A stretch of DNA of 64,000 bases from Streptomyces peucetius (GCF_025854275.1 NZ_CP107567.1:4712001-4776000); one strand, 5' to 3'. Positions 48,096 through 59,236 are shown, numbered from the stretch's first letter. Made by a program: numbers and translations. The notes: generated from the sequence alone by a model not told the origin.

Positions 48096-49126
48096 GTCGG
48101 ACTCACCGCCGTCTCCCTCCTCTGCTCGTCGTCCACGTGGCCGGCCTCGTCCGCTTCGCGGGCGGACTTGTCGGGCTGGTCGGACTCCTTCTGCGGCTCG
48201 GCCCGGTGGCCGGTCAGGGCCAGGAACACCTCGTCCAGCGACGACCGGCGCAGCGTCAGCTCGCCCACGGCTATCCCCTCGCGGTCGAGCGTGCGCACCA
48301 CCGCCGGCATCAGCTCGGTGTCCTTGACGGGCACGATGACCGACTCGCCCTCGATCTGCGTCTGCGTCCCCGCCGCCTTGGCCACCAGCGCGTGCGTACG
48401 CGCCAGGTCGTCCGCGGCGACCGGCCTCACCTGCAGGACCTGTCCACCGACCTCGGACTTCAGGGCGTCCGGAGTGCCTTCGGCGATGACGCGGCCCTTG
48501 TCGATGACCACGATGTCGTCGGCGAGCAGATCCGCCTCGTTCAGATACTGGGTGGTCAGCAGCGCGGTCGCGCCGTCGGCTATCAGGGCGCGCAGCATGT
48601 CCCACAGCTCTCCGCGGCTGTGCGGGTCCAGGCCCGTGGTGGGCTCGTCCAGGAAGAGGATGCTCGGCCGGCCGACCAGGCTCGCCGCCAGGTCCAGCCG
48701 GCGCCGCATACCGCCGGAGAAGGTCTTCACGGCCCGGCCCGCCGCGTCGCCGAGCCTGAACCGGTCCAGCAGCTCGGCGGCCCGTGCCCTGGACTCCCGT
48801 CTCGGCAGACCGAGCAGTCGGCCGATGAGCAGCAGATTCTCCGTGCCGGTCAGATTCTCGTCGACTGCCGCGTACTGTCCGGTGAGGCCGATGAGGGAGC
48901 GCACCGCACCGGCCTCCCGGACGACGTCATGGCCCGCCACGGTGGCCCGTCCCGCGTCGGGCGTCAGGAGCGTGGCGAAGATCCGTACGGCCGTCGTCTT
49001 CCCCGCCCCGTTCGGCCCGAGCAGCCCCAGCACCGAACCGGTGCGGGCCGCCAGGTCGACACCTGCCAGCGCTTCGGTCTCCTTGAAACGCTTGGCCAAA
49101 CCTTCTGCCTGGATCGCGTACGTCAT
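48092..49126 (-). CDS. ABC transporter ATPase (DrrA-like)
   Basis: The 344-residue ATPase has Walker A GPNGAGKTTAVRIF, the Q-loop GLTGQYAAVDENLTG, signature SGGMRRRLDLAASL, Walker B LFLDEPTTGLDPHSR and a DrrA-type C-terminal domain with RRSSLDEVFLALTG. The end (KESDQPDKSAREADEAGHVD) is a charged tail. It is the first gene of the exporter pair. The ATG at 49126 follows GGGGTGTCCT. It is divergent from coaA across 161 bases. Confidence 0.93.
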   Translation of the reverse strand: MTYAIQAEGLAKRFKETEALAGVDLAARTGSVLGLLGPNGAGKTTAVRIFATLLTPDAGRATVAGHDVVREAGAVRSLIGLTGQYAAVDENLTGTENLLLIGRLLGLPRRESRARAAELLDRFRLGDAAGRAVKTFSGGMRRRLDLAASLVGRPSILFLDEPTTGLDPHSRGELWDMLRALIADGATALLTTQYLNEADLLADDIVVIDKGRVIAEGTPDALKSEVGGQVLQVRPVAADDLARTHALVAKAAGTQTQIEGESVIVPVKDTELMPAVVRTLDREGIAVGELTLRRSSLDEVFLALTGHRAEPQKESDQPDKSAREADEAGHVDDEQRRETAVSPT

Positions 49127-49287
49127 AGGACACCCCTCGGGGATTTCGGACGTCGCGGGTCGGCGCCCACCTCATCGACAACTGTGACGCACGCCACTGA
49201 CATTCCGGCCGGGAGCGGCCCGCCGCCCCTCCCCCGCGTGACCGAGCACACGGCCCACAACCGCGCCGTACGCACGACAATGGCCCT

Positions 49288-50283
49288 GTGATCACTTCGC
49301 CGCCACGGAGCGCCCACCGCCGGGCCGAGCATCCGTCGACCCCGTACGTCGACCTCACCCGCGCGGAGTGGAGCGCCCTGCGCGAAAAAACACCGCTGCC
49401 CCTCACCGCCGAGGAGGTCGAGCAGCTCCGCGGGCTCGGCGACGTCATCGACCTCGACGAGGTCCGCGACGTCTACCTGCCGCTCTCCCGGCTGCTGAAC
49501 CTGTACGTCCAGGCCACCGCCGGGCTGCGCGGCGCCCTCAACACGTTCCTCGGTGACGCGGGGAACGGCCACGGCGAGCAGCGGGGCACGCCCTTCGTCA
49601 TAGGGGTCGCCGGCTCCGTCGCGGTCGGCAAGTCGACCGTCGCCCGGCTCCTCCAGGCGCTGCTGGCCCGCTGGCCGGAGCACCCGAGGGTCGAGCGGGT
49701 GACCACCGACGGGTTCCTGTTGCCCATGAAGGAGCTCCAGGCCCGTGGGCTGATGTCACGCAAGGGCTTCCCCGAGTCGTACGACCGCCGGGCGCTGACC
49801 CGTTTCGTGGCCGACATCAAGGCCGGCAAGGACGAGGTCACCGCGCCCGTCTACTCGCACCTGATCTACGACATCGTCCCGGACGAGCGGCTGACCGTGC
49901 GCCGCCCGGACATCCTGATCGTGGAGGGGCTCAACGTCCTGCAGCCGGCGCTGCCCGGCAAGGACGGCCGGACCAGGGTCGGTCTCGCCGACTACTTCGA
50001 CTTCAGCGTGTACGTCGACGCCCGTGCGGAGGACATCGAGACCTGGTACCTCAACCGGTTCCGCAAGCTGCGGGAGACGGCGTTCCAGGACCCTTCCTCG
50101 TACTTCAGGAAGTACACCCAGGTCTCCGAGGAGGAGGCGCTCGACTACGCCCGCACCATGTGGCGGACCGTCAACAAGCCGAACCTGCTGGAGAACGTGG
50201 CGCCCACCCGCGGGCGGGCCGCACTGGTGCTGCGCAAGGGCCCCGACCACAAGGTGCAGCGGCTGTCGCTGCGCAAGCTCTAG
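49288..50283 (+). CDS. coaA: Type I pantothenate kinase
   Basis: The 331-residue enzyme phosphorylates pantothenate, the first step of CoA synthesis. [20 protein letters not shown] is Walker [16 protein letters not shown] and YSHLIYDIV supply the pantothenate site, and the C-terminal [17 protein letters not shown] is typical. The type I enzyme is feedback-inhibited by CoA. GTG at 49288 is chosen. It is followed by a strong terminator. Confidence 0.95.
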   Translation: MITSPPRSAHRRAEHPSTPYVDLTRAEWSALREKTPLPLTAEEVEQLRGLGDVIDLDEVRDVYLPLSRLLNLYVQATAGLRGALNTFLGDAGNGHGEQRGTPFVIGVAGSVAVGKSTVARLLQALLARWPEHPRVERVTTDGFLLPMKELQARGLMSRKGFPESYDRRALTRFVADIKAGKDEVTAPVYSHLIYDIVPDERLTVRRPDILIVEGLNVLQPALPGKDGRTRVGLADYFDFSVYVDARAEDIETWYLNRFRKLRETAFQDPSSYFRKYTQVSEEEALDYARTMWRTVNKPNLLENVAPTRGRAALVLRKGPDHKVQRLSLRKL

Positions 50284-50357
50284 GGACGGGCGGGGCAGCT
50301 TCCCGGTCCGCGAGGCGGGCGGCCGCCCCGCACGACGCGGGCCCCTCGCACGCGCCT

Positions 50358-50394
50358 GCGCCCGGCCCGCGACTTCGCGTCGCGGGCCGGGCGC
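50358..50394. terminator. Strong bidirectional terminator between coaA and glmM
   Basis: GCGCCCGGCCCGCGAC at 50358-50373 pairs perfectly with GTCGCGGGCCGGGCGC at 50379-50394 over a TTCGC loop. It lies between convergent genes. Confidence 0.9.
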
Positions 50395-50431
50395 GGGCGT
50401 CGCCGAGGCCGGCACCGGCCTGGCGGGGGTC

Positions 50432-51790
50432 TCAGCCGAGCACGGACTTCACCACGTCGGCCAGCCGCCCCGCTACGGTGCGTGCCTGCTCGATGTCCGC
50501 GGCCTCGACCATGACCCGCACCAGCGGTTCCGTGCCCGAGGGACGCAGCAGCACCCGTCCGGTGGAGCCGAGCTCGCGCTCCGCCTCGGCGACCGCGTGC
50601 GACAGCTCTGCCGACGTCTGCACCCGGGCCCTGTCGACGTCCGGCACGTTGATGAGCACCTGCGGCAGGCGCTGCATCACCCCGGTCAGCTCGGCCAGCG
50701 AACGGCCGGTCGCCGCGAGGCGGGACGCCAGCATCAGGCCGGTGAGCGTGCCGTCACCGGTCGTGGCGTGGTCGAGCACGATCACATGGCCGGACTGCTC
50801 GCCGCCGAGCCCGAAGCCGCGCTCCTTCATGGCCTCCAGGACGTAACGGTCGCCGACCGCCGTCTGCACCAGCTCGACGCCCTCACGCTCCATGGCCAGC
50901 TTGAAGCCCAGGTTCGACATGACCGTGGCGACGACGGTGTTGCCGCGCAGCGTTCCCGCCTCACGCATGGCGAGCGCCAGCACAGCGAGGATCTGGTCGC
51001 CGTCGACCTCGTTGCCCTCCGCGTCCACCGCGAGGCAGCGGTCCGCGTCGCCGTCGTGCGCGATGCCGAGGTCGGCGCCGTGCTCGACGACGGCCGCCTT
51101 CAGCAGACCCAGGTGCGTCGATCCGCAGCCGTCGTTGATGTTGAGACCGTCCGGGTCCGCGCCGATCGTCACGACCTCGGCACCGGCGCGTGCGAACGCC
51201 TCCGGGGAGACACGGGAAGCGGCGCCGTGTGCCTCGTCGAGGACGACCTTCAGGCCGTCGAGGCGGTGCGGCAGTACGGCGATGAGGTGGGCGACGTACT
51301 TGTCGAAGCCCTCGTCGTAGTCCGTCACGCGGCCCACTCCCGCGCCCGTCGGCCGGTCCCACGGCTCACCGGTCCGGTGCTGCTCGTAGACCTGCTCGAT
51401 ACGGTCCTCGAGCTCGTCGGCCAGCTTGTGGCCGCCGCGGGCGAAGAACTTGATCCCGTTGTCGGGCATGGCGTTGTGGCTGGCGGAGAGCATCACGCCG
51501 AGATCGGCACCGAGCGCGCCGGTGAGGTACGCCACCGCCGGGGTCGGCAGCACACCGACGCGCAGCACGTCGACGCCGGCGCTCGCCAGCCCCGCCACGA
51601 CGGCCGCCTCCAGGAACTCTCCGGACGCGCGGGGGTCACGGCCGACCACCGCGGTCGGGCGATGGCCCGCGAACGTGCCCGCTTCGGCGAGCACATGCGC
51701 CGCGGCGACCGACAGGCCGAGCGCGAGCTCCGCCGTCAGATCCGCGTTGGCGACGCCGCGTACACCGTCCGTACCGAAGAGTCGTGCCAC
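50432..51790 (-). CDS. glmM: Phosphoglucosamine mutase
   Basis: The 452-residue enzyme converts glucosamine 6-phosphate to glucosamine 1-phosphate. [20 protein letters not shown] is at the start, [13 protein letters not shown] carries the phosphoserine, the metal loop is [11 protein letters not shown], and the phosphate site [14 protein letters not shown] closes the protein. GTG at 51790 has GGAGG eight bases upstream. It follows rpsI in the same direction, the usual actinobacterial order rplM-rpsI-glmM, with a hairpin between. Confidence 0.97.
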   Translation of the reverse strand: MARLFGTDGVRGVANADLTAELALGLSVAAAHVLAEAGTFAGHRPTAVVGRDPRASGEFLEAAVVAGLASAGVDVLRVGVLPTPAVAYLTGALGADLGVMLSASHNAMPDNGIKFFARGGHKLADELEDRIEQVYEQHRTGEPWDRPTGAGVGRVTDYDEGFDKYVAHLIAVLPHRLDGLKVVLDEAHGAASRVSPEAFARAGAEVVTIGADPDGLNINDGCGSTHLGLLKAAVVEHGADLGIAHDGDADRCLAVDAEGNEVDGDQILAVLALAMREAGTLRGNTVVATVMSNLGFKLAMEREGVELVQTAVGDRYVLEAMKERGFGLGGEQSGHVIVLDHATTGDGTLTGLMLASRLAATGRSLAELTGVMQRLPQVLINVPDVDRARVQTSAELSHAVAEAERELGSTGRVLLRPSGTEPLVRVMVEAADIEQARTVAGRLADVVKSVLG

Positions 51791-51853
51791 TGTCGTCCTC
51801 CGAGAATGCTGGATGCTCGAACCGTAATACGCCCGGGGCGGGCGATAGACGAA

Positions 51854-51884
51854 CGCCCCGGCAGCACGGAGTGCCGCCGGGGCG
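51854..51884 (-). terminator. Hairpin after rpsI
   Basis: CGCCCCGGC at 51854-51862 pairs with GCCGGGGCG at 51876-51884. It is 40 bases beyond the rpsI stop and before glmM, so it probably ends most rplM-rpsI transcripts. Confidence 0.75.
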
Positions 51885-51923
51885 ATCGAAAGGCCGTACA
51901 GGTGTCTGCAGGCCGCTTGCGCT

Positions 51924-52436
51924 TTAGCGCTTGCTGTACTGCGGGGCCTTACGGGCCTTCTTGAGACCGGCCTTCTTGCGCTCGACCGCACGGTCGTCGC
52001 GGGAGAGGAAGCCGGCCTTCTTGAGGGCGCCGCGGTTGTTGTCCACGTCGGCCTCGTTCAGCGCGCGGGCCACGCCGAGGCGCAGGGCACCGGCCTGACC
52101 GGAGACGCCGCCACCCGAGATGCGGGCGATGACGTCGTAGCGGTTGTCGAGCTCGAGCACCTTGAAGGGCTCGTTGACTTCCTGCTGGTGCACCTTGTTC
52201 GGGAAGTAGTCCTCGAGGGTGCGCCCGTTGATCTTCCACTTGCCGGTGCCCGGAACGATCCGGACGCGGGCGATGGCGTTCTTGCGACGGCCCAGGCCGG
52301 CGGCCGGCTGCGGCTCGCCGAAGCGGGACGCCATGGACTCGGTGGAGTACTCGCCCTCGACCGGAACCTCGGTCTCGGTGGTGTACTGCTCGACGTCAAC
52401 CTCTTCGAGCGGGGTCTCGGCGGTGGTCTCAGCCAC
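51924..52436 (-). CDS. rpsI: 30S ribosomal protein S9
   Basis: The 170-residue protein has an acidic N-terminal extension of about 45 residues ([20 protein letters not shown]) before the S9 core, which starts [17 protein letters not shown] and ends with the conserved [12 protein letters not shown] that reaches the P-site tRNA. Such acidic extensions are normal in Streptomyces S9. It starts with GTG and lies 41 bases downstream of rplM. Confidence 0.97.
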   Translation of the reverse strand: MAETTAETPLEEVDVEQYTTETEVPVEGEYSTESMASRFGEPQPAAGLGRRKNAIARVRIVPGTGKWKINGRTLEDYFPNKVHQQEVNEPFKVLELDNRYDVIARISGGGVSGQAGALRLGVARALNEADVDNNRGALKKAGFLSRDDRAVERKKAGLKKARKAPQYSKR

Positions 52437-52477
52437 GATTCTCCTCAGATTCTTTTCGTCTTAGGGGGTGGCCGGAC

Positions 52478-52921
52478 TTACTGCGCGACCTGGGTGATCT
52501 CGAACGGGACCGGCTGCTGGGCAGCGTGCGGGTGGTTCTCGCCCGCGTAGACCTTCAGCTTCGAGAGCATCTGACGGCCCAGGGTGTTCTTGGGGAGCAT
52601 GCCCTTGATGGCCTTCTCCACGGCCTTCTCGGGGCTCTTCTCGAGCAGCTCGTCGTAACGGACGGAACGCAGACCACCCGGGTAGCCGGAGTGGCGGTAC
52701 GCCATCTTCTGGGTCCGCTTGTTGCCGGACAGGTGCACCTTCTCCGCGTTGATGATGATGACGAAGTCACCAGCGTCAACGTGCGGCGCATAGATCGGCT
52801 TGTGCTTGCCCCGGAGAAGGGTAGCGGCGGTGGTCGCCAGACGGCCCAGGACGATGTCCTGCGCGTCGATGATGTGCCACTGGCGCGTCACATCGCCGGG
52901 CTTGGGGCTGTACGTACGCAC
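52478..52921 (-). CDS. rplM: 50S ribosomal protein L13
   Basis: The 147-residue protein begins [20 protein letters not shown] and includes [20 protein letters not shown] and [11 protein letters not shown], all diagnostic of L13. GTG at 52921 gives the family length; the open frame upstream is not L13. It heads the rplM-rpsI operon. The upstream region 52922-53110 has an AT-richer stretch near 53075-53105 (CAATACGCATAACGAACC) where the promoter probably lies. Confidence 0.97.
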   Translation of the reverse strand: MRTYSPKPGDVTRQWHIIDAQDIVLGRLATTAATLLRGKHKPIYAPHVDAGDFVIIINAEKVHLSGNKRTQKMAYRHSGYPGGLRSVRYDELLEKSPEKAVEKAIKGMLPKNTLGRQMLSKLKVYAGENHPHAAQQPVPFEITQVAQ

Positions 52922-53457
52922 GGTCGTAGCCTTCGCTTCTTCAGTGAGTGTGGTCCTGACAAGGCCACCCGGACGATCACGACAGCCCTGGCGGCACACG
53001 GGGACGCAACCCGTGCACCTGCCGCTGGTCATCGGCCCGGTGGACCGGCGTAAGGGCCCCTCACGTGAGATAGAGCAAGCCAATACGCATAACGAACCAG
53101 CAGAATACCCGTGGGGGCCCTGGCGGGTCAAAACAGGTCCCCGGCGCCGTCCGCGGGCGGCCGCTGCGCGGTGCGTCTCCCCTCCCCCGCCCCTTCCCGC
53201 TGTACCGATGTGCGGCTCAGCCGCGTGGCGGCGCAGGCCCCGGGCCCCGGGCCGCCCGCCGGACGGTGTCCGGGGCTCGCCCCGACCCCGGTACCGCGCT
53301 CCGCGCGGTGGCCTCAATCGCCGGCCGGGCTGCACAGCAGCCTCGGCCGGCGATTGAGGCGCGGGGGCACGGTGGGGCCCCCACCCCGCCAGGCGTAGGG
53401 GAGGAGCCCCCGAAACACCGCGCGGAGCGCGGTGGGCGGGCCCGGACGGGTCGGGAG
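52922..53457. other. Non-coding region between rplM and the ABC-F gene
   Basis: This 536-base gap has no gene. The left part holds the rplM promoter and leader. The right part is a palindromic element with terminal inverted repeats at 53293-53433. Confidence 0.7.
53293..53433. repeat. MITE-like palindromic element, 141 bases
   Basis: ACCGCGCTCCGCGCGGTG at 53293-53310 is repeated in exact inverted form at 53416-53433. Inside, GCCTCAATCGCCGGCC at 53311-53326 pairs perfectly with its reverse complement at 53345-53360 over an 18-base loop. The CCTCAATCGCCGG / CCGGCGATTGAGG palindrome is a motif I recall as a widespread Streptomyces intergenic repeat. The element lies 24 bases past the ABC-F stop and may act as its terminator. 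Confidence 0.75.
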
Positions 53458-55077
53458 CTACCGCGCGCGCTCGACCCTGCGCTCGTCCCACACCGGCTCC
53501 GGCGTCTCCCGGACGACCCCGTCGGAGCCGAAGACCAGGTACCGGTCGAAGGAGCGCGCGAACCAGCGGTCGTGCGTGACCGCCAGCACCGTGCCCTCGT
53601 ACGCCTCCAGGCCCTCCTGGAGCGCCTCCGCCGACTCCAGGTCCAGGTTGTCCGTCGGCTCGTCCAGCAGCAGCGCCGTCGTGCCCGCCAGCTCCAGCAG
53701 CAGGATCTGGAAGCGGGCCTGCTGGCCGCCCGACAGCTTCTCGAACGGCTGGTCCCCCTGGCGCTCCAGCTCGTACCGCCGCAGGACCGACATCGCCCCG
53801 CCCCGGTCCTTGGCGTGCTCCGTCCACAGGATGTCGACGAGAGTGCGGCCCAGCAGCTCGGGGTGGGCGTGGGTCTGGGCGAAGTGCCCGGGAACGACAC
53901 GCGCGCCCAGCTTCCACTCCCCCGAGTGCGCGACGGACTCCCCCGCCAGGAGCCGCAGGAAGTGCGACTTGCCGGAGCCGTTGGAGCCCAGCACCGCCAC
54001 CCGTTCCCCGTAGAAGACCTCCAGGGAGAACGGCTTCATCAGCCCGGTGAGCTCCAGCCCGGCGCAGGTGAGCGCACGCACACCCGTCCGTCCGCCGCGC
54101 AGCCGCATCCTGATGTCCTGCTCCCGCGGCGGCTCCGGCGGCGGGCCGGCCTCCTCGAACTTCTTGAAGCGGGTCTGCATCGCCCGGTACCTGGAGGCCA
54201 TGTCCGGGCTGTTCGCCGCCTGCTGCCGCAGGCGCAGCACCAGGGCCTTCAGCCTGGCGTGCTCCTCGTCCCAGCGCCGCTTGAGCTCCTCGAAGCGCGC
54301 GAACCGCTCCCGCCGCGCCTCGTGGAACGTGGCGAAGCCCGCGCCGTGCACCCATACGTCCGACCCTGCGGGTCCCGGCTCCACGGCCACGATCCGCTGC
54401 GCGGCCCGCGCCAGCAGCTCCCGGTCGTGGGAGACGAACAGGACCGTCTTACGGGTCTCCTTCAGCCGCTCCTCGAGCCACCGCTTCCCCGGCACGTCCA
54501 GATAGTTGTCCGGCTCGTCGAGCAGCAGCACTTCGTCGGGGCCGCGCAGCAGCGCCTCCAGCACCAGGCGTTTCTGCTCGCCGCCGGAGAGGGTCCGCAC
54601 CTGCCGCCACTGGGCCTTCTCGTACGGCACTCCGAGCGCCGCCGTGGTGCACATGTCCCACAGGGTCTCCGCCTCGTACCCGCGCGCCTCCGCCCAGTCG
54701 CTCAGGGCCTGCGCGTACCGCATCTGCGCGGCCTCGTCGTCCACGGTCATGATCGCGTGCTCGGCGGCGTCGACGGCGGCCGCCGCCTCCCTGATCCGGG
54801 GCTGGGACACCGAGACCAGCAGGTCACGCACCGTGCGCTCGTCCCGGACGGAGCCGACGAACTGCCGCATCACCCCGAGCCCGCCGCTGACGGTGACCGA
54901 GCCGCCGTGCGGCTGGATCTCCCCCGCGATCAGCCGCAGCAGTGTGGTCTTGCCGGCGCCGTTGGCCCCCATCAGCGCCGCGACCGCGCCCTCGCCCACC
55001 CGGAACGAGACGTCCGCGAGGAGCGGACGGCCGTCCGGCAGGTAGTACTCGAGATGCCCGGCTTCTACATGTCCCAT
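53458..55077 (-). CDS. ABC-F family ATPase
   Basis: The 539-residue protein has two ATPase domains on one chain and no membrane part. The first has [32 protein letters not shown] and [12 protein letters not shown]; the second has [32 protein letters not shown] and [13 protein letters not shown] charged linker (about 245-320) with [20 protein letters not shown] joins them. ABC-F proteins act on the ribosome, as translation factors or antibiotic protection proteins. The sequence alone does not decide which. It is divergent from the next membrane protein gene, and the MITE-like element follows it. Confidence 0.92.
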   Translation of the reverse strand: MGHVEAGHLEYYLPDGRPLLADVSFRVGEGAVAALMGANGAGKTTLLRLIAGEIQPHGGSVTVSGGLGVMRQFVGSVRDERTVRDLLVSVSQPRIREAAAAVDAAEHAIMTVDDEAAQMRYAQALSDWAEARGYEAETLWDMCTTAALGVPYEKAQWRQVRTLSGGEQKRLVLEALLRGPDEVLLLDEPDNYLDVPGKRWLEERLKETRKTVLFVSHDRELLARAAQRIVAVEPGPAGSDVWVHGAGFATFHEARRERFARFEELKRRWDEEHARLKALVLRLRQQAANSPDMASRYRAMQTRFKKFEEAGPPPEPPREQDIRMRLRGGRTGVRALTCAGLELTGLMKPFSLEVFYGERVAVLGSNGSGKSHFLRLLAGESVAHSGEWKLGARVVPGHFAQTHAHPELLGRTLVDILWTEHAKDRGGAMSVLRRYELERQGDQPFEKLSGGQQARFQILLLELAGTTALLLDEPTDNLDLESAEALQEGLEAYEGTVLAVTHDRWFARSFDRYLVFGSDGVVRETPEPVWDERRVERAR

Positions 55078-55133
55078 GGCGCCGATTCTGACGGCAGAGA
55101 CCGCCCCCGCCCAACAGGTTTAGGATGCGCGGC

Positions 55134-56120
55134 ATGAGCTTTGGGCAGGGGGGGCCTCAGTGGGGTTCCGGCGGACAGAACCAGAACCCGTACAACCAGG
55201 GCCAGTACGGACAGAACGAACACGGCCGGCCGAACCAGTACGGCCACGGGCAGGCACCGTACGGCCGGGACGCCGCCGACCCGTTCGGCGGCCGGCCGGA
55301 CAGTGACTCCGGCACGCCCGACTGGGCCGCGCTCGCCGAAGCCTCCGCCGCCCGTACCCGCCGCAAGCGCTGGCTGATGGTGGGCGGTGGCGCGCTCGCG
55401 ACCGCGCTCATCGCCGGCGCCGTGGCGACCGCGATCGTCACGTCCAACAAGGACAGCGGCGACAACGCCTCGGACAAGGACAGCAGTCAGCTCCCCGCAC
55501 CGGCCGACCTGCCGCAGAACACGACCGCTCCGGAGCCCTCCTTCTCCTCCGTGGCGCCGCTGCCGCCGCCGGACCCGAGGGACTTCATATCCGACCGGAA
55601 GAAGGACACGCTGCCGCTGAGCGCGACGTCCCTCTTCCCCGGCAAGAAGCTGACGATGGGCGACCGCGTCTACGACAAGGGCACCCTGTCCCGCACCGGC
55701 AACTGCGCGTCCGCGGTCAAGGGCGGTCTGACCGGCGCTCTGGAGAACAACGGCTGCGAACAGGTCTTCCGCGCCACGTACAGCAAGGACGGCATCGCCG
55801 TCACGGTCGCCGTGGCCACCTTCGAGAACGCGGCGAAGGCGAAGAAGGCGCTGCAGCAGGCGTCGGGCAGTGTCGTACCGCTGCCGGGCGCGGGCGTGCC
55901 GACCTTCTGCAAGGGTGGGCCGGTCTGCCGTACCACCTTCAACTCCTACGGCCGCTACGCCTACTTCACGACCACCGGCTACACCACGGCCAAGTCCGTC
56001 ACCAAGGGCGACACCAAGGCCTTCCGGACGGGCGACGACCTCGGTGAGTTCACGTTCCGTCAGATCCTGCGCCGCGGCGAGGCGCAGGCCTCAGCCGCAG
56101 TTTCCACAGCCGCCCAGTAG
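55134..56120 (+). CDS. Membrane-anchored exported protein, function unknown
   Basis: The 328-residue product from ATG 55134 (ATG 55125 also possible) has a Gly/Gln/Asn/Tyr-rich cytoplasmic region ([20 protein letters not shown]), one membrane span ([20 protein letters not shown], about residues 80-105), a Ser/Pro linker and an outer domain with cysteines in [20 protein letters not shown] and [12 protein letters not shown]. Four Cys suggest two disulfides. The layout is the common Streptomyces type in which an N-terminal disordered tail and one span carry an extracellular lipoprotein-like domain. Its last 30 bases overlap the end of truA on the other strand. Confidence 0.8.
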   Translation: MSFGQGGPQWGSGGQNQNPYNQGQYGQNEHGRPNQYGHGQAPYGRDAADPFGGRPDSDSGTPDWAALAEASAARTRRKRWLMVGGGALATALIAGAVATAIVTSNKDSGDNASDKDSSQLPAPADLPQNTTAPEPSFSSVAPLPPPDPRDFISDRKKDTLPLSATSLFPGKKLTMGDRVYDKGTLSRTGNCASAVKGGLTGALENNGCEQVFRATYSKDGIAVTVAVATFENAAKAKKALQQASGSVVPLPGAGVPTFCKGGPVCRTTFNSYGRYAYFTTTGYTTAKSVTKGDTKAFRTGDDLGEFTFRQILRRGEAQASAAVSTAAQ

Positions 56121-56984
56121 CGGGACGGACGGGACCGAGGGCAGCGAACGACGGTTGCGGGCCTCCTTGTTGCGGGCGGCCAGCAACGCGTCGGCCGGGT
56201 AGCCGACGGCCTCCAGCGTCAGCCCGTGCGGCCGTACGACATGGACGGCCGAGTCCCGCACTCCGGCGGCCAGGACCTGCGCGGGCCACTCGACGGGCCG
56301 GTGCCCGTCGCCCACGAACAGCAGCGCGCCGACCAGCGAGCGCACCATGTTGTGACAGAAGGCGTCGGCCTTCACGGTCGCGGTGACGACGCCGGACGGG
56401 TCGCGTTCCCACGACAGTTGCTGGAGCGTGCGGATGGTCGTCGCGCCGTCGCGCTTCTTGCAGTACGCCGCGAAGTCGTGCTCCCCGACCAGCCCGGCCG
56501 AGGCCTCGTTCATCGCGGCCACGTCCAACGGCCAGTCGTGCCACAGCACATGGCCCCGCAGCAGCGGGTCGACGCCGCCTGGGTTGTCCGTCACCCGGTA
56601 CGCGTAGCGCCGCCATATCGCCGAGAAGCGGGCGTTGAACCCCACGGGCGCCTCCGCCACGCTCCAGATCCGCACATCGCGCGAGAGCCGCCCGGCGAGC
56701 CGCTTCAGCAGCTTGTCGCGGTGCTCGGCCCAGAGCTCCTCGGGCAGGTCCACGTGCGCCACCTGGCCGCGCGCGTGCACGCCGGCGTCGGTGCGTCCGG
56801 CGACGGTCAGCTCGTACGTGGTCCGCGAGCGCGTCACCGTCCGCAGCGCGTCCTCGATCTCGCCCTGCACGGTCCGCCGGCCACCGGCCTGCTTGGCCCA
56901 GCCGGAGAAGTCCCTGCCGTCGTACGAAAGATCCAGCCGCACCCGCACGAAGCCGGGCTCCACCTCGTCGCTCACGCGATCCAT
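56091..56984 (-). CDS. truA: tRNA pseudouridine(38-40) synthase
   Basis: The 297-residue enzyme makes pseudouridine in the anticodon arm. [18 protein letters not shown], the catalytic Asp in [30 protein letters not shown] and [17 protein letters not shown] are all present. The C-terminus extends past the usual end with [21 protein letters not shown], and its final 30 bases run antisense to the end of the convergent membrane protein gene. The ATG is at 56984. It lies 70 bases after rplQ, as in other actinobacteria. Confidence 0.95.
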   Translation of the reverse strand: MDRVSDEVEPGFVRVRLDLSYDGRDFSGWAKQAGGRRTVQGEIEDALRTVTRSRTTYELTVAGRTDAGVHARGQVAHVDLPEELWAEHRDKLLKRLAGRLSRDVRIWSVAEAPVGFNARFSAIWRRYAYRVTDNPGGVDPLLRGHVLWHDWPLDVAAMNEASAGLVGEHDFAAYCKKRDGATTIRTLQQLSWERDPSGVVTATVKADAFCHNMVRSLVGALLFVGDGHRPVEWPAQVLAAGVRDSAVHVVRPHGLTLEAVGYPADALLAARNKEARNRRSLPSVPSVPLLGGCGNCG

Positions 56985-57054
56985 CCTCTCAACTCACGCG
57001 GAACGGGCCCGCCCCCAGTGGGAACGGGCCCGCTCGACGAACCTGAAATCAGGC

Positions 57055-57579
57055 TCAGGCGTCCTTCTCGCTGTCACCAGCCGCTTCCGCGGCGGGCTCG
57101 GCCGGAGCCTCGTCGGCCTTCGCCTCCGCGGCCTCGTCGGACGCGTCCTTCTTGAGGGCGTCCTCCTTGACCGCGCGCTTGGTGGCGGCCTCGGCCTCGG
57201 CCACGGTCGCCTTCTTCGCGATCTCGCCCTCGACGAGCTCGATCACAGCCATCGGGGCGTTGTCGCCACGACGGTTGCCGATCTTGGTGATACGGGTGTA
57301 GCCACCCGGACGCTCGGCGTAACGCGGAGCGATCTCGGTGAAGAGCGTGTGCACGATGCCCTTGTCCGTGATCGTCTGCAGCACCAGACGACGGTTGTGG
57401 ATGTCGCCCTTCTTCGCCTTGGTGATCAGGCGCTCGGCGACCGGACGCAGGCGGCGGGCCTTGGCCTCGGTCGTGGTGATGCGGCCGTGCTCGAACAGCG
57501 ACTTCGCCAGGTTCGCGAGAAGCAGCTTCTCGTGAGCGGCGCTGCCACCGAAACGGGCTCCCTTGGTGGGACGCGGCAT
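57055..57579 (-). CDS. rplQ: 50S ribosomal protein L17 with long acidic tail
   Basis: The 174-residue protein starts [20 protein letters not shown]. The L17 core ends near residue 125 (VIELVEGE), and a further 50 residues form an Ala/Glu/Lys/Asp tail ([20 protein letters not shown]). Such tails are common in Streptomyces L17 but absent in E. coli. ATG 57579 is chosen; it closes the operon after rpoA, with a stable hairpin in the gap. Confidence 0.97.
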   Translation of the reverse strand: MPRPTKGARFGGSAAHEKLLLANLAKSLFEHGRITTTEAKARRLRPVAERLITKAKKGDIHNRRLVLQTITDKGIVHTLFTEIAPRYAERPGGYTRITKIGNRRGDNAPMAVIELVEGEIAKKATVAEAEAATKRAVKEDALKKDASDEAAEAKADEAPAEPAAEAAGDSEKDA

Positions 57580-57655
57580 GGGGTTTCTCCTTGTGATCTG
57601 CACCGGCCGTATCAGGTACCGGTGTCAGTGCCCTCCTGGCGGTCGCCGGAGGGTG

Positions 57656-57679
57656 TGCGGGGGGCCGAGGCCCCCCGCA
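57656..57679 (-). terminator. Perfect hairpin between rpoA and rplQ
   Basis: TGCGGGGGGCC at 57656-57666 and GGCCCCCCGCA at 57669-57679 form an 11-base-pair stem over a GA loop, just past the rpoA stop. It may reduce read-through into rplQ or mark a processing site. Confidence 0.65.
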
Positions 57680-57686
57680 AGCCTTC

Positions 57687-58709
57687 TCAGTACTGCTCGG
57701 TCTCGACGAAGCCCGCGTCCGCGTCGTCGTCGGCGCCGAAGGCGTCGGCGGCGGCGGTCGGGTCGAATCCGGGCGGGCTGTCCTTGAGGGCCAGGCCCAT
57801 GCCGGCCAGCTTCGCCTTGACCTCGTCGATCGACTTCGCACCGAAGTTGCGGATGTCGAGCAGGTCGGCCTCGGAGCGCGCCACGAGCTCACCCACGGAG
57901 TGGATGCCCTCACGCTTGAGGCAGTTGTACGAACGAACGGTGAGCTCGAGCTCCTCGATCGGCAGCGCCAGGTCGGCGGCGAGGGCGGCGTCCGTGGGGG
58001 ACGGGCCCATGTCGATGCCCTCGGCGTCGATGTTGAGCTCGCGGGCCAGGCCGAACAGCTCGACCAGGGTCTTGCCGGCGGACGCCATGGCGTCACGCGG
58101 GCGCATGGCCTGCTTGGTCTCGACGTCGACGATCAGCTTGTCGAAGTCGGTGCGCTGCTCGACTCGGGTCGCCTCGACCTTGTAGGTGACCTTGAGCACG
58201 GGGCTGTAGATGGAGTCGACCGGGATCCGGCCGATCTCCTGGCCCACCTGCTTGTTCTGCACGGCGGAGACGTAGCCGCGACCGCGCTCGACGGTCAGCT
58301 CCATCTCCAGCTTGCCCTTGCCGTTGAGCGTGGCGAGCACCAGGTCGGGGTTGTGCACCTCGACGCCGGCCGGCGGGGCGATGTCGGCAGCGGTGACCAG
58401 GCCGGGGCCCTGCTTGCGCAGGTACATCACGACCGGCTCGTCGTGCTCCGAGGAGACGACCAGCTGCTTGATGTTGAGGATGAGGTCGGTGACGTCCTCC
58501 TTGACGCCCGGCACGGTGGTGAACTCGTGCAGGACACCGTCGATGCGGATGGACGTGACCGCCGCACCCGGGATCGAGGAGAGGAGCGTACGGCGGAGGG
58601 AGTTGCCGAGCGTGTAGCCGAAGCCCGGCTCCAGCGGCTCGATGACGAACCGCGAGCGGTATTCGTCGACAACCTCTTCGGTCAGCGAGGGGCGCTGAGC
58701 GATCAGCAT
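57687..58709 (-). CDS. rpoA: RNA polymerase alpha subunit
   Basis: The 340-residue subunit has the N-terminal assembly domain ([39 protein letters not shown]) and the C-terminal domain that contacts DNA and activators ([39 protein letters not shown]). The acidic end [14 protein letters not shown] is typical of Streptomyces. It lies in the order rpsM-rpsK-rpoA-rplQ. Confidence 0.98.
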   Translation of the reverse strand: MLIAQRPSLTEEVVDEYRSRFVIEPLEPGFGYTLGNSLRRTLLSSIPGAAVTSIRIDGVLHEFTTVPGVKEDVTDLILNIKQLVVSSEHDEPVVMYLRKQGPGLVTAADIAPPAGVEVHNPDLVLATLNGKGKLEMELTVERGRGYVSAVQNKQVGQEIGRIPVDSIYSPVLKVTYKVEATRVEQRTDFDKLIVDVETKQAMRPRDAMASAGKTLVELFGLARELNIDAEGIDMGPSPTDAALAADLALPIEELELTVRSYNCLKREGIHSVGELVARSEADLLDIRNFGAKSIDEVKAKLAGMGLALKDSPPGFDPTAAADAFGADDDADAGFVETEQY

Positions 58710-58831
58710 GGTGTTTTCCTTCAGTCGTGGACGCCCGCTATTTGACGTCCTCTGATACAGGGTACGGGCGGTACGTCCCTTTCGGGTCGTACCGCCCGGA
58801 ACACCTGGTCAAGCAGTCAAGCAGCCGTGCG

Positions 58832-59236
58832 TCAGACGCGGCGGCGCTTGGGGGGACGGCAGCCGTTGTGCGGCGTGGGGGTGACGTCCTGGATCGAGCC
58901 GACCTCGAGGCCGGTGGCCTGGAGGGAGCGGATCGCGGTCTCACGGCCGGAGCCGGGACCCTTGACGAAGACGTCGACCTTGCGCATGCCGTGCTCCTGC
59001 GCGCGGCGGGCGGCCGACTCGGCGGCCATCTGCGCGGCGAAGGGGGTGGACTTGCGCGAGCCCTTGAAGCCGACGTGGCCGGCGGAGGCCCAGGAGATCA
59101 CGTTGCCGGTCGGGTCCGTGATGGACACGATCGTGTTGTTGAACGTGCTCTTGATGTGCGCGTGGCCGTGAGCGACGTTCTTCTTTTCCTTGCGGCGCAC
59201 CTTCTTGGCAGCGCCCTGACGTCCCTTGGGGGGCAT
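58832..59236 (-). CDS. rpsK: 30S ribosomal protein S11
   Basis: The 134-residue protein starts [40 protein letters not shown] and [18 protein letters not shown] at the end are diagnostic of S11. It lies 64 bases downstream of rpsM and 122 bases upstream of rpoA. Confidence 0.98.
   Translation of the reverse strand: MPPKGRQGAAKKVRRKEKKNVAHGHAHIKSTFNNTIVSITDPTGNVISWASAGHVGFKGSRKSTPFAAQMAAESAARRAQEHGMRKVDVFVKGPGSGRETAIRSLQATGLEVGSIQDVTPTPHNGCRPPKRRRV

Noticed and set aside
47283..49126. Resistance genes of an antibiotic cluster
   Set aside because: The DrrAB-like pair stands among housekeeping genes with no biosynthetic genes near.
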